From contig CAMQBP010000144.1 of the NCBI GenBank assembly GCA_946999025.1, positions 1 to 5,563 of the forward strand: a DNA stretch of 5,563 bases, written 5' to 3'. Below, piece after piece: positions 5,558 through 5,563 of the stretch; within the stretch, counting starts at the first letter, position 1; every line of letters begins with the position of its first letter. The notes below the pieces were generated by a model. It saw nothing but the letters and a program-made list of their open reading frames with translations. It searched no databases and was not told where the DNA came from. Made by a program: the position numbers and the translations under genes. Source of the stretch: an uncultured Prevotella sp. (lineage in GTDB: Bacteria; Bacteroidota; Bacteroidia; Bacteroidales; Bacteroidaceae).

Positions 5558-5563
5558 CAAAGT

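Noticed and set aside
1..5563. CRISPR array, insertion sequence, phage, toxin-antitoxin or defence genes
   Set aside because: I found no spaced direct repeats, no transposase or integrase motifs and no small paired genes. Every coding region is accounted for by recognisable families.

Overview
The window looks like chromosomal core DNA of a member of the Bacteroidetes, most likely Bacteroidales and possibly Prevotella-like. Four things point there. Two intergenic regions carry the same TACCTTTG octamer, which fits the Bacteroidetes -7 promoter consensus TAnnTTTG. Starts mostly lack a Shine-Dalgarno sequence and follow A/T-rich leaders. Two proteins are lipoproteins with acidic residues directly after the lipobox cysteine. 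One of these belongs to a beta-helix lipoprotein family I know as common in this phylum. The genus is inferred and not proven.

Left half (1-2514, minus strand): read in the direction of transcription, the genes are a DUF3298-type lipoprotein, rsmG (16S rRNA m7G527 methyltransferase), a single-domain metallo-beta-lactamase-fold hydrolase of the glyoxalase II-like type, and ruvC, which runs off the left edge of the window. Junctions are a 4-base ATGA overlap, a 35-base gap and a 12-base gap, so the four genes are probably one transcript. It mixes envelope, ribosome modification, metabolite hydrolysis and recombination functions, as housekeeping operons often do.

Centre (2515-2587): a short divergent control region carries back-to-back TAnnTTTG elements, one for each side.

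Right half (2588-5255, plus strand): a HAD-superfamily phosphatase/phosphomutase is followed by a 110-base gap holding a perfect 8-bp inverted repeat. Next come a beta-helix surface lipoprotein and, 5 bases later, a cytidine deaminase (cdd). A 129-base intergenic region then carries a good promoter for two tRNA genes, tRNA-Ser(GCT) and tRNA-Glu(CTC), at the right edge.

I see no CRISPR array, insertion sequence, phage gene, toxin-antitoxin pair or defence system, and nothing that amounts to a new biological system. The points most worth checking are the divergent promoter, the coupling of an envelope lipoprotein to rsmG, the beta-helix lipoprotein beside cdd, and the dyad elements at 3274-3300 and 5303-5344.
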